Positions 43,048 through 51,135 of a DNA stretch of 64,000 bases are shown piece after piece (position 1 is the stretch's first letter; each line of letters begins with the position of its first letter). Under the pieces are notes generated by a model. It worked only from the letters and a program-made list of their open reading frames with translations. It did not search any database and had not been told where the DNA came from. Origin of the DNA: Candidatus Obscuribacterales bacterium (GTDB lineage Bacteria > Cyanobacteriota > Vampirovibrionia > Obscuribacterales > Obscuribacteraceae); NCBI GenBank assembly GCA_020634035.1, contig JACKCM010000005.1, positions 124,001 through 188,000 on the forward strand. The letters are read 5' to 3'. A program made the translations under genes and the position numbers.

Positions 43048-44308
43048 GCCTGGCTTCGGCTGCCATTTTGTGAACACGCAGACCTTCGACTTCGGCTAGA
43101 GCCATGGTGTTTGTGGGCAGTTCCGAGGCGCCGGCGTTGACCTTGAGCCAGGTCTGGGCGCGCAGAAAAGTAAAAGGGTTGAGCGCCCCAGAGAAGCGTG
43201 CCGCTTTGTTTGTCGGCAGGGTATGATTGGGTCCGGCGGCATAGTCGCCGTAGGGCACCGTCGACAGTGAGCCCAGCAATATGGTGCCATAGTGCTTGAG
43301 CTGGGGTTTTAAATTGTCCGGGTTATCTGTATGGATTTCGAGGTGCTCCGGGGCAAGCTCGTTGCATTTTTCTATGCAGGCTTCTATTGAAGGGAGCACG
43401 GTCAAAGTCACCTGGCTGTTCAGGCTCTCTAGATTCTCGTTTAATTCGGTGGCGAGATTCTCTAGCTCTGCTTTTACCGCGTCGGCTAGAGCCTGGCTCG
43501 GGGTTAAAAGAATCGCCCGGGCGTCCTCACCGTGTTCGGCTTGCGAAACCAGATCCAGAGCCAGCCATCGGGCGCTGGCGGTATCGTCGGCGATGACGGC
43601 TATCTCTGAGGGACCGGCCAGCATATCGATGCCGATTTCTCCTAAGAGCTGTCTTTTGGCTTCGGTGACGTACAAATTACCCGGGCCGACCACCATGTCG
43701 ACCTTCTGAATGGACTCCGTTCCCAGGGCGAGCGCTGCCACCGCCTGGGCACCACCGAGGATATAAATCTCGGTCACGCCGGACAGGCTGGCTGCGTAGA
43801 TAGACTCGGGACAGAGCGCCGGGGTCGCCACCACAATCTCTTCGACGCCGGCTACCCGTGCGGTTATCGTGGTCATGAGGGCGGTGGAGGGCAGCGGATA
43901 TCTGCCGCCGGGGACATAGCAGCCCACTCTTTGCACCGGGCGAAATTCGAGCCCGGTGGTAAATTCACCGTGGTCCAGTTTTATTGGCCTGGCGTTTCTC
44001 ATCACCGCTTCGGCAAAAGCTTTAATATTGTCGTGGGCATAGCCGATTGATTTTTTAGTGTCGGCAGAGACTTTGGCTATCTCTGCTTCTATCTGCTCGG
44101 GGCTCAGTTTAAAACCAGGAATGAGCATGTCACCAAAGCCGGTGATTAACTTCTTCAGACCCTGGTCGCCGTTGGTTCTAACTTCGTCGACAATCTCTCG
44201 TACTGTCTGCTCGACCGATCTTGCCCGGGCTGTCTGCAGCTCATTTTGAATCTCTTCAGCAGATTTCTTCTCTGTTTTATTTCCTGTTTTATTACCAGTT
44301 TGACTCAT
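43007..44308 (-). CDS. hisD: Histidinol dehydrogenase HisD
   Basis: The 433-residue product starts at ATG 44308 (MSQTGNKTG), which overlaps the hisAIE stop as ATGA; the longer frame would run into that gene. Family motifs are present: RVGCYVPGGRYPLPST, GPGNLYVTEAKRQL, LAGPSEIAVIAD, the zinc ligands in LVSQAEHGEDA (Gln and His) and YGDYAAGPNHTLPT. HisD performs the last two oxidations, histidinol to histidine, with NAD. It is the final gene of the operon, transcribed from the attenuator region at 49.9 kb. The last 41 bases lie antisense to the end of the 977-residue protein. Confidence 0.95.
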   Translation of the reverse strand: MSQTGNKTGNKTEKKSAEEIQNELQTARARSVEQTVREIVDEVRTNGDQGLKKLITGFGDMLIPGFKLSPEQIEAEIAKVSADTKKSIGYAHDNIKAFAEAVMRNARPIKLDHGEFTTGLEFRPVQRVGCYVPGGRYPLPSTALMTTITARVAGVEEIVVATPALCPESIYAASLSGVTEIYILGGAQAVAALALGTESIQKVDMVVGPGNLYVTEAKRQLLGEIGIDMLAGPSEIAVIADDTASARWLALDLVSQAEHGEDARAILLTPSQALADAVKAELENLATELNENLESLNSQVTLTVLPSIEACIEKCNELAPEHLEIHTDNPDNLKPQLKHYGTILLGSLSTVPYGDYAAGPNHTLPTNKAARFSGALNPFTFLRAQTWLKVNAGASELPTNTMALAEVEGLRVHKMAAEARLNCLPSSNDDSHT

Positions 44309-45537
44309 CTGTTGCGCCCCCGCAGTTCGTTTACGATATCGGTCCAATCCAGACCTTCGTCCACCGCCAGGGTGCTGACGAAGTACAGTAAATCTGCTAT
44401 CTCGTGCCTGAGGTTGTCTTTCGATTCGTAGTTCAAGACTTCTTTAGATTCTTCTTCGATTTTGGCAAGCAAGAGCGATCTATCTTTAAATAAGCTGGCT
44501 GAATATGAACCTTCGGGCAGGGTCTCTTTTCTCTCTCTCAAAGTCTGAAAGAGCTCACCCATAGAAAATGGTGCCTGGGTGCTGTTTCTAAAACAAGTGT
44601 AGGTCTCTCGATGACAGGCTGGTCCTGATTGCTTCACTTTAAAAATTATCGCGTCCCGGTCACAGTCGGATCTTACTGAAATAAGCTCTTGGGTGTTACC
44701 CGAGGTGGCACCTTTGACCCAGATCTCCTGGCGGGAGCGGCTATAGTAGATGCCTTTGCCCTCTTTCATGGCGCGCGCCAGAGACTCTCTGGTGCTGTAG
44801 GCGAGCATCAAGACCTCGCCCTCTTCGTCCTGGACAATGGTCGGCAGAAGCCCATTGTCAGGGAAGCGCAGACAGTTTATCGCCACCTGAACCGGGTCTA
44901 TCATGCCTGTGTACATGGCCATGCCGACCTGGACATCGATAGAACGATTGTTCAGCTCAATTATCTCTTCGGCACAGTTGGCGCCACCGGCCACAGTGAC
45001 CGCTTTTGATAAGCCACCGGCAAATTTTTCTATGGCGTCTTTAGGCAGACCTTCTAAAGTGCCTTCGCTTTTGACGAAGGTCATAAGAAAACTATCGCAA
45101 TATGGTGCCAGTCTGGTGCTTCTTGCTTCTATAGATTCTCCGGTGCCTTCGGTCCAGCCTTTGTCCAGGACTTCGCCGTCCACGTTGTCCAGGGCGACCA
45201 TGCAAGAATCCGGTTTGAAGCGCCCAAGTAGCTCTGGGCTGGCGGCGGTGCCGAAGATAAGCTTTCTGGCGCCGGCTTTCAGATATTCTATGCCCAGGGC
45301 TTCTTCGCGGATGCCGCCGCCGACTCGAACATCGGCGACCTTGCAGATTTTTTTAATAAGCTCTTTGTTAGAACCTTTGCCCAGCGCCGCATCGAGATCT
45401 ATCACACAGATTTCGCCTATTCTATTTAGGCTGCGGGCAAGCTCCACCGGGTCGTTATCGAGCTCAAGCATAAGCTCTTTGCCGTTTTTGAGCTGGACTA
45501 CTTTGCCGTCCATGATGTCTATGCTCGGTACTATCAT
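44305..45537 (-). CDS. hisA-hisIE: HisA-HisI-HisE fusion
   Basis: From ATG 45537 (MIVPSIDIMDGKVVQLKNG) the protein has 410 residues. About 1-225 is HisA, the ProFAR isomerase barrel (ICVIDLDAALGKGSN, VRVGGGIREEALG, LIFGTAA). About 228-330 is HisI, PR-AMP cyclohydrolase (EGEVLMLAYSTRESLARA, YYSRSRQEIWVKGATSGN, SDCDRDAIIFKV, GPACHRETYTCF with zinc Cys/His). About 335-410 is HisE, PR-ATP pyrophosphohydrolase (KIEEESKEVLNYESKDNL, HEIADLLYF). It thus covers pathway steps 2, 3 and 4. HisIE fusions are common, but the HisA fusion is unusual. The ATG overlaps the hisF stop (ATGA) and its stop overlaps hisD. Confidence 0.92.
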   Translation of the reverse strand: MIVPSIDIMDGKVVQLKNGKELMLELDNDPVELARSLNRIGEICVIDLDAALGKGSNKELIKKICKVADVRVGGGIREEALGIEYLKAGARKLIFGTAASPELLGRFKPDSCMVALDNVDGEVLDKGWTEGTGESIEARSTRLAPYCDSFLMTFVKSEGTLEGLPKDAIEKFAGGLSKAVTVAGGANCAEEIIELNNRSIDVQVGMAMYTGMIDPVQVAINCLRFPDNGLLPTIVQDEEGEVLMLAYSTRESLARAMKEGKGIYYSRSRQEIWVKGATSGNTQELISVRSDCDRDAIIFKVKQSGPACHRETYTCFRNSTQAPFSMGELFQTLRERKETLPEGSYSASLFKDRSLLLAKIEEESKEVLNYESKDNLRHEIADLLYFVSTLAVDEGLDWTDIVNELRGRNR

Positions 45538-46415
45538 AGCCTTACCTCTATGTTGTTTTGTCTCAGGGTCTCTTTTATAGTCTGGATTTTGTATTTGTCG
45601 TCGTGCAATATCGAGGCGGCTAGAGCCGCGTCGGCTCCTGCTTCTTTGAAGACATCGACGAAACATTCTGGCGATCCGGCACCGCCCGAGGCGATAACCG
45701 GCACTGATAACTCTTTTGCGAAGACTTCTACCATGGGCAGATCGAAGCCTATCTGCGTCCCGTCTCTATCGAAAGAGGTCAGAAGAATCTCTCCCGCGCC
45801 CAATTTTACCGCCTCTTTTGCCCAGGCAAGGGCGTCTATGGCCAGGGGCTTTCTGCCACCATTCACCAGGACCTGCCAGGGCGAGATAGATAAAAACTCT
45901 GCCTCTTCATTCTCTTCGGTTTTTACTCGGCGGGCATCTATGGCGAGCACACAGCACTGGCTGCCGTATTTGTCGGCGATGGCTGCTATAAGAGAAGGGT
46001 CCGACACCGCCGCCGAATTGACCGATACTTTGTCGGCGCCGTTTTTTAATAGTAGGTCGGCGTTTTCTATTGATTTTATGCCGCCGCCCACGGTGAAAGG
46101 TATTCGAAGACAATCGGCCACTTTCTCTACTGTATGTAGAAGAGTGTCTCGGTTCTCGACGGTGGCTGTGATATCGAGAAAGACCAGCTCGTCGGCGCCT
46201 TCTTCTTCGTAGCGCATGGCAAGTTCTATAGGATCGCCGACATCGCGCAGCCCGGTAAAATTGACCCCTTTTACAGTGCGGCCGGCAGCTACGTCCAAGC
46301 AGGGGATGATTCTTTTACAAAGGTGAGAGACTTTGGTCTCGGCGCTTTTCATGCTTTCTTTGGTTTCTTTTTCTTTTTCAGTTTCAATTTCAGTTTTAGT
46401 TCTAATTCGTTGCAT
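45534..46415 (-). CDS. hisF: Imidazole glycerol phosphate synthase cyclase subunit HisF
   Basis: The 293-residue product carries the HisF barrel motifs RIIPCLDVAAGRTVKGVNF, DELVFLDITATVENRDTLL, IPFTVGGGIKS, DKVSVNSAAV, LLTSFDRDGTQIGFD and VIASGGAGSP; the two catalytic Asp residues (CLDV and SFDRDG) are present. It uses ammonia from HisH to form IGP and AICAR. The N-terminus has about 30 extra Lys/Glu/Thr-rich residues, so ATG 46352 may be the true start, but the first ATG overlaps the end of hisH and has GGAGAG upstream. Slightly longer than the usual 250-260. Confidence 0.95.
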   Translation of the reverse strand: MQRIRTKTEIETEKEKETKESMKSAETKVSHLCKRIIPCLDVAAGRTVKGVNFTGLRDVGDPIELAMRYEEEGADELVFLDITATVENRDTLLHTVEKVADCLRIPFTVGGGIKSIENADLLLKNGADKVSVNSAAVSDPSLIAAIADKYGSQCCVLAIDARRVKTEENEEAEFLSISPWQVLVNGGRKPLAIDALAWAKEAVKLGAGEILLTSFDRDGTQIGFDLPMVEVFAKELSVPVIASGGAGSPECFVDVFKEAGADAALAASILHDDKYKIQTIKETLRQNNIEVRL

Positions 46416-47031
46416 CGAGCCAGCTCTCCATCAAGCTTTCGCCATAGTCACCGCTGCGCTCCGGGTGGAACTGATAGGCGGTGATATTGTCTTTTTTTAT
46501 GCCCGAGGCAAAGTCTCTGTAGTATTGACTGCGGTGAGAGATAACGGATTCGTTATTTGGAGCTGCATAGTAGCTGTTGACAAAATATGCGTAGCCGCTG
46601 TTGTTTTCAGTTTGCGTTTTATTTTGCGTTTCAGTTTGAGGTTCTACCAGATTCCAGCCTATCTGGGGCACTTTGCCGCTATCGAACTTTTTTACCATGC
46701 CTTCAATTAAGCCAAGTCCGGCAACACCGGGGGATTCTTCGCTGCCTTCCAACAAAACCTGCATGCCGACACAGATGCCTAAATATGGCACGCCTGCTTC
46801 TATGACCTCGACCAGTCTCTCTTTCTGACCGCTTGCTTCTAATAAGCGCATCACCGCCCCAAAAGATCCGACCCCTGGGAAGATAACCGGCAGGTCTCCA
46901 GATATAGCCCGGTCTTTGCCCACAGATATAGACTCTATCCCCAGCCTGTTCAGACAGCGGCGGACGCTGCCGGTATTGCCCGCACCTATATCTAACAGCT
47001 CGATGGTTCGTTTATTCTTATCAGTATTCAC
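46402..47031 (-). CDS. hisH: Imidazole glycerol phosphate synthase glutaminase subunit HisH
   Basis: The 209-residue class I glutamine amidotransferase has IELLDIGAGNTGSVRRCL, PGVGSFGAVM, the nucleophile motif LGICVGMQVLLEGSEE (Cys) and the catalytic His/Glu in YQFHPERSG. It supplies ammonia to HisF. The GTG start overlaps the hisB stop (GTGA) and the end overlaps hisF by 14 bases, so the subunits are coupled. A Gln/Thr/Asn-rich loop (ETQNKTQTENN) is inserted near residue 135. Confidence 0.94.
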   Translation of the reverse strand: MNTDKNKRTIELLDIGAGNTGSVRRCLNRLGIESISVGKDRAISGDLPVIFPGVGSFGAVMRLLEASGQKERLVEVIEAGVPYLGICVGMQVLLEGSEESPGVAGLGLIEGMVKKFDSGKVPQIGWNLVEPQTETQNKTQTENNSGYAYFVNSYYAAPNNESVISHRSQYYRDFASGIKKDNITAYQFHPERSGDYGESLMESWLDATN

Positions 47032-47645
47032 TGGTCGAACATCCCCTTGGTGCTCAGGATCTCATCGCCTTCTATTTTTCTGGTTGCCATGCGCAGACCT
47101 TTACCCAGACCTTTAAAAATTGCTTCAACAGCGTGGTGGTTATTATCTACATAAGCAAGATTGACATGGACAGTGGCTTTCAGTCCGTCGGCGAAACCTT
47201 TGAAGAACTCTCTAAAAAGAGTCGGGTCTAGGGTGCCGATGTTACCCGGCAATAGTTCCACGTTCCAGACACAGTTTGCCCGACCGCAGATATCCAGTGC
47301 CACCGTTGCCAGTGATCCGTCCATCGGATAGGTAAAGAATCCCGAGCGTTCTATCGGACTGGTGTTTGCCTCGCCCAGCGCTTCTCTGATAGCCGTCCCA
47401 AGCACTATGCCGGTGTCTTCTATCAGGTGGTGACCGTCGACCTCGATGTCGCCTACAGCATCGACGATCAAAGAAAAACGTCCGTGACAGGCGAAAGCGT
47501 CCAGCATATGGGTCAGGAAGGGCAAGTCTGTTTTTATATCGCGCTCGCCTGCTTTATCTAAATTGATCTCTATTTTGACCCGGGTCTCTTTGCTGACCCT
47601 TTCGGATTTTGCTTTTCTAGCTATGTTTTTTAGTTCGGCGACCAT
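47028..47645 (-). CDS. hisB: Imidazoleglycerol-phosphate dehydratase HisB (monofunctional)
   Basis: The 205-residue IGP dehydratase has DLPFLTHMLDAFACHGRF, DGHHLIEDTGIVLG, ERSGFFTYPMDGSLA and VNLAYVDNNHHAVEAIFKG, with the manganese-binding His and Glu residues intact. It lacks the N-terminal histidinol-phosphatase domain of the enterobacterial HisB, and no phosphatase gene occurs elsewhere in the operon, so step 8 must be encoded elsewhere. The ATG overlaps the hisGC stop by one base (TAATG). Confidence 0.95.
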   Translation of the reverse strand: MVAELKNIARKAKSERVSKETRVKIEINLDKAGERDIKTDLPFLTHMLDAFACHGRFSLIVDAVGDIEVDGHHLIEDTGIVLGTAIREALGEANTSPIERSGFFTYPMDGSLATVALDICGRANCVWNVELLPGNIGTLDPTLFREFFKGFADGLKATVHVNLAYVDNNHHAVEAIFKGLGKGLRMATRKIEGDEILSTKGMFDQ

Positions 47646-49693
47646 TAGCTCTTTACTCCTGATTTTACCGGGGTCTTCTTTGCAGAAATTTGTTCTAGCT
47701 CTCGGGCATTGGCTTTTTGCCAGGATTTTACCGCCTCTAACAACAGTTGGTTCTCTTCTTTTGTGCCGACGGTTATTCTGACGGCTCCGTTCATTGGGTC
47801 ACCTTCGACTTTACTTGATCTGTCTCTCACAAGAATTCCGGCTTTTTTCAGATCGGCGATAAAGCTATCACCCAGCCCCGGCAGTTTTACTAGAAAGAAA
47901 TTGGCGGAGCCGGGCACGATATCTAGATTCAGGTTGGTGAGATCTGCTATAAGTTTTGCTTTTCTTTTCATCAAATCTGATGCTTCTTCGGCGACCTGAT
48001 TTTTGCAAGAGAGAAGATCAGGCGCCAGTTCTGCCACATACGAGTTGACGGAATAAGGCATACGCAGCCTGGCGATAAGCTCAAGCTTCTCAGAGTCTCC
48101 GACAATGACTCCCAGGCGAAGACCGGCTAAGCCCCAGGCTTTAGAAAAAGTCCGGGTGACAAGAATGTTCTTGTATTTTTCTGTCAGGTCGATGGTGCTG
48201 ACATTTGCATAATCTGCATAAGCCTCATCGAGCACAAACAAAGTACCCGGGAAGGTCTCTAGCCAGCGCTCTAGAATCGCCCTGTCTATGAGAGAGCCGG
48301 TCGGATTATCGGGAGAGGCAAAGACCGCCAGCTTTATGTTCTGCTTATTAAGAGCCTCTTCTATAGCTTCGGTGTCATATTGCAGATTGGCTTTTACAGG
48401 AATTTCCACAAGCTCTGCCCCTGCCAGCACCACGCTTCTTTTGATCATGGCAAAGGTAGGGGTTGAGACCAGGGCACGGTCGCGACCGGGCTCTATGAAA
48501 GTGCTTGCTATTAGTGAGAGCGCTTCGTCGGTGCCGTTTGTGGGCAGGATGTTTTCTTTGTCGACTTCAAAGATTGAGGCCAGCTCTTTTAAGAGTGGGT
48601 CATATTCAGGGTAAGAGCAATAGCCTTCGATTACTTGAGGAGCGGTGCTCTCGTTGAAATCGAGGCGGACATAACCCCGGCGCCCTTCTTTGGGGCTTTG
48701 ATAACGGTCCATGGCCAGGACCTCTTTGCGCGCTTCGATTTTGTCCGCGACTGTCTTTTGGAAAGTGGGTGCAGTGGATACGGAGATTTGCTCGGGGGCT
48801 TCGTCTCCGGCGACGATTTTGTCCACTCTGTATTCGAGGATGTCTCTTGCACCCAGCCGCAACAGCTCTGGTATCAAACTGGAGACAGCTGCCTTTTCGA
48901 CGGCGATTTTTACGGCATAACCTTTTTCGTTATAGAGCCTGGCTATGGTTGGAGAGCGCATGGCAGGCAGGTTCTCGACCAGTCTCTCCAGGGCATCTTC
49001 GTCGACGTTCATCTCTATAAGTACTCTTTCTTTGGCTTCGAGGCAGCCTTTCATGAGCATGGTCATCTCGAGCAGCTTCTTGCGTTTAACCGGGTTTTCA
49101 AAAGCTTCTCGGCTGCAGACAAAGCGGGTGGTAGAGGTGAGCACTTCGTTGACTATTTTAAGTCTATTGGCGACAAGGGTGGCACCGCTTGCGGTATTGT
49201 CCACGATTATGTCCGCGTCTTCCGGTGGCAGAGCCTCGGTGGCGCCGAAGGCTCGCAAAAATATGGCGTTTTTCGAAAGCCCGTTCTTCTCTAGAAAAAG
49301 CTCGGTCAGTCTTCGGTATTCTGAGGCTACCACCAGCTTTTTGCCGGATTTTTTGAGGGCTTCGAGATCCATCTCTTCGGGCATGGCTGCTACGATGCGC
49401 ACCGGGTCGAAGCCAAGATCAAGTAGCTCTATCACATCGGCTTCCTGTTCGATTATCCAGTCATAGCCGCAGAAGCCACAGTCGTGCCGTCCTAACTCGA
49501 CTAACTTTGGGATGTTCTGAGACTTTATAAGTTTGGTCTGAATACCGTCGTCCGAAGAACCCGGGCGATAGCTGCGCCCGTTCTCGCGATAGTTTATGCC
49601 GATGGCGCCAAGCAGGCTCATCACCCGGTCTTTTATCCTGCCGGTGGGCAGTGTCATGCGCAGTTTGTCGTTTTCGAGGTTTTGAATTTCCAT
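47645..49693 (-). CDS. hisG-hisC: HisG-HisC fusion (ATP phosphoribosyltransferase plus histidinol-phosphate aminotransferase)
   Basis: The 682-residue protein joins a long-form HisG (about 1-305) to HisC (about 330-660). HisG shows MTLPTGRIKDRVMSLLGAIG, HDCGFCGYDWI, DIIVDNTASGATLVANRL and a C-terminal regulatory-type region (TIARLYNEKGYAVKIAVEKA). HisC is a class I/II PLP aminotransferase with LDFNESTAPQ, SPDNPTGSLIDR, LDEAYADYA and the PLP lysine in TRTFSKAWGLAGLRLG (near 516). It carries step 1 and step 7 of the pathway on one chain. The HisG regulatory region suggests feedback inhibition by histidine in addition to attenuation. The first gene of the operon, 48 bases after the attenuator terminator. 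Confidence 0.92.
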   Translation of the reverse strand: MEIQNLENDKLRMTLPTGRIKDRVMSLLGAIGINYRENGRSYRPGSSDDGIQTKLIKSQNIPKLVELGRHDCGFCGYDWIIEQEADVIELLDLGFDPVRIVAAMPEEMDLEALKKSGKKLVVASEYRRLTELFLEKNGLSKNAIFLRAFGATEALPPEDADIIVDNTASGATLVANRLKIVNEVLTSTTRFVCSREAFENPVKRKKLLEMTMLMKGCLEAKERVLIEMNVDEDALERLVENLPAMRSPTIARLYNEKGYAVKIAVEKAAVSSLIPELLRLGARDILEYRVDKIVAGDEAPEQISVSTAPTFQKTVADKIEARKEVLAMDRYQSPKEGRRGYVRLDFNESTAPQVIEGYCSYPEYDPLLKELASIFEVDKENILPTNGTDEALSLIASTFIEPGRDRALVSTPTFAMIKRSVVLAGAELVEIPVKANLQYDTEAIEEALNKQNIKLAVFASPDNPTGSLIDRAILERWLETFPGTLFVLDEAYADYANVSTIDLTEKYKNILVTRTFSKAWGLAGLRLGVIVGDSEKLELIARLRMPYSVNSYVAELAPDLLSCKNQVAEEASDLMKRKAKLIADLTNLNLDIVPGSANFFLVKLPGLGDSFIADLKKAGILVRDRSSKVEGDPMNGAVRITVGTKEENQLLLEAVKSWQKANARELEQISAKKTPVKSGVKS

Positions 49694-49741
49694 TTTAATT
49701 GCCTTATTTAGGTTTCTATTGCTTGTTGCTTGGATTTGATG

Positions 49742-49773
49742 CTAAACAAAAGAGCCCGCCGGAGCGGGCTCTT
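49742..49773 (-). terminator. Attenuator terminator of the his operon
   Basis: Read on the minus strand, AAGAGCCCGC-TCCG-GCGGGCTCTT is a perfect 10-bp stem with a four-base loop, followed by TTGTTT. It lies between the His-rich leader peptide and hisGC. The first arm with its preceding TCC can instead pair, with two single-base bulges, with GCGGGTCTGGA inside the end of the leader ORF, forming an antiterminator. Confidence 0.88.
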
Positions 49774-49836
49774 GGAGTTCTGAATGCTTTTCTTAGTTAG
49801 TCTTTTTTATTTGGTTTCAGACTAATTATCGAACCG

Positions 49837-49950
49837 TCATCGAGAAATTCCAGACCCGCCATGGGGAGGAAGATGAAAATGATGATGGTGATGATGACCA
49901 CTGTTAAAAACAGCGGCGGCTTTTCTTGAGCTGGCAATCATCAATTTCAT
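49837..49950 (-). CDS. hisL: HisL-type attenuator leader peptide
   Basis: The 37-codon ORF reads MKLMIASSRKAAAVFNSG, then six consecutive His codons (CAT CAT CAC CAT CAT CAT), then F-H-L-P-P-H, then GGSGISR and TGA, so eight His codons fall within twelve. It lies directly upstream of the his operon on the same strand and is followed by a strong terminator hairpin. As in the enterobacterial his leader, a ribosome stalled at the His run for lack of charged tRNA-His would leave GCGGGTCTGGA free to pair with the terminator arm; a ribosome reaching TGA would mask it and permit termination. The Shine-Dalgarno is weak (CTAAGAA); the second ATG (fourth codon) could be the start. A weak TTGTCC/TATGGT promoter may lie just upstream. 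Confidence 0.85.
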   Translation of the reverse strand: MKLMIASSRKAAAVFNSGHHHHHHFHLPPHGGSGISR

Positions 49951-50066
49951 TTCTTAGTTGACTGAGTTCTTCTCGAAACAGAGATATTTCAATGGACTGC
50001 AAAGACCATAACATCGCCTTTGCACCCGGGACAATACTTTGCAAAGAAAACTTAAAGAGGAAGAGT

Positions 50067-50978
50067 TTAAAAATTATGCCTGATTGTAATAGCATCCCCG
50101 GGGAATTTGCCCGGGCGAGGCAGCGGGGCTGCGTCTTTTACCGCTTTTATGCAGGCGTCATCGAAGGCTTTGTCTTCAGAGCTTTTCAACAGTTTGATAT
50201 GCGCCGGAGCGCCGTCGTTTTCTACCGAGAACGAAACCGTGGCGTGGCAGTCTTTCTGACTGCCGCCTTTCTCTGAGTTGACACCGCTTCTTTTGATGCC
50301 TTTATTCAGATGCTTTTCGACTTTGTACATATAACGGTCATAGTCTATTGTCCGTTCATAATCGAGAGTGCAATTACCAGTATCTGAATAAGTCAGGAAC
50401 AGATTTAGAGGCGCAAAGGGGGGAGGAGAAACTGATTTAATCAGGCTCAGCCCTTTAACTATAGCTTCGCCTGTTTCATTGCCTTTTTCGCCAGTTGTAT
50501 GTGCATTGATGATGTTGCCTTCGGCATCCACTGTGAATTTGACTTCGGCTCTACCATGCTGAGTCGGCAGCCTTTTATTAAAGGTGTTCTTGATGGTGGT
50601 TTCGATTTTTGTGCAATAGGGATGAAGCGTCCTGGTCGAGTAGGAAAGCGCATAGAGATTGCGCAGCCGGGCTTCGGAGCGCAGTCTTGCCCGTATGCCC
50701 TCCCGCAATTCGGTAATTCTCTCTTTTACCGTGGGTCCGGGTTTTCCCCCGGCGATTTCTTTTTCTATTTCTTGAAAGGGTTTCAAGAAAGGGGTCAGAT
50801 CAGGATGGCTCAATTGATCTATCAATCGTCTGATCTCGCTGCGCTGTTTGCGATAGGGACCCTCGGCAAGCTCCGGGCGGCTGTGGGTTTCGCCTGCCGA
50901 AGCAGGCGCCGGGGCGAAAACTGCCCCCATAACAGGTGCAGCCAGTATCCATAAAGTAATCAGATCTCGTTTTTTCAT
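50067..50978 (-). CDS. Secreted protein with two TonB C-terminal-like domains
   Basis: The 303-residue protein has a signal peptide (LITLWILAAPVMGAVFAPAP then ASA). A helical segment (about 40-105) is followed by two domains of TonB_C type. The first (about 125-190) reads YCTKIETTIKNTFNKRLP ... AEVKFTVDAEGNIINAHTTG. The second (about 215-303) reads VEKHLNKGIKRS ... ATVSFSVENDGAPAHIKLLK, then DDACIKAVKDAAPLPRPGKF. TonB_C domains contact outer-membrane partners, but without an N-terminal anchor this protein is periplasmic and probably not a canonical TonB. It lies 116 bases upstream of the his leader on the same strand. Confidence 0.72.
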   Translation of the reverse strand: MKKRDLITLWILAAPVMGAVFAPAPASAGETHSRPELAEGPYRKQRSEIRRLIDQLSHPDLTPFLKPFQEIEKEIAGGKPGPTVKERITELREGIRARLRSEARLRNLYALSYSTRTLHPYCTKIETTIKNTFNKRLPTQHGRAEVKFTVDAEGNIINAHTTGEKGNETGEAIVKGLSLIKSVSPPPFAPLNLFLTYSDTGNCTLDYERTIDYDRYMYKVEKHLNKGIKRSGVNSEKGGSQKDCHATVSFSVENDGAPAHIKLLKSSEDKAFDDACIKAVKDAAPLPRPGKFPGDAITIRHNF

Positions 50979-51135
50979 AATAGAGTTTTACCACAAGCGC
51001 TTTATATTACCGAATAGCTTACGACCCTGGGGTAAACCCTGAAGAGTGACACGGAATTTAGGCGTGGAACTTAGCAGGTGAAATGATGTCATAATAAGAG
51101 TCTTATTGAGTTTGTGTGGCGGCGAAATAGCTTCG

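Noticed and set aside
49904..50095. 63-codon minus-strand frame over the his leader
   Set aside because: It is in a different frame from the His-codon run; the leader peptide explains the region better and the product is unrelated to any family.
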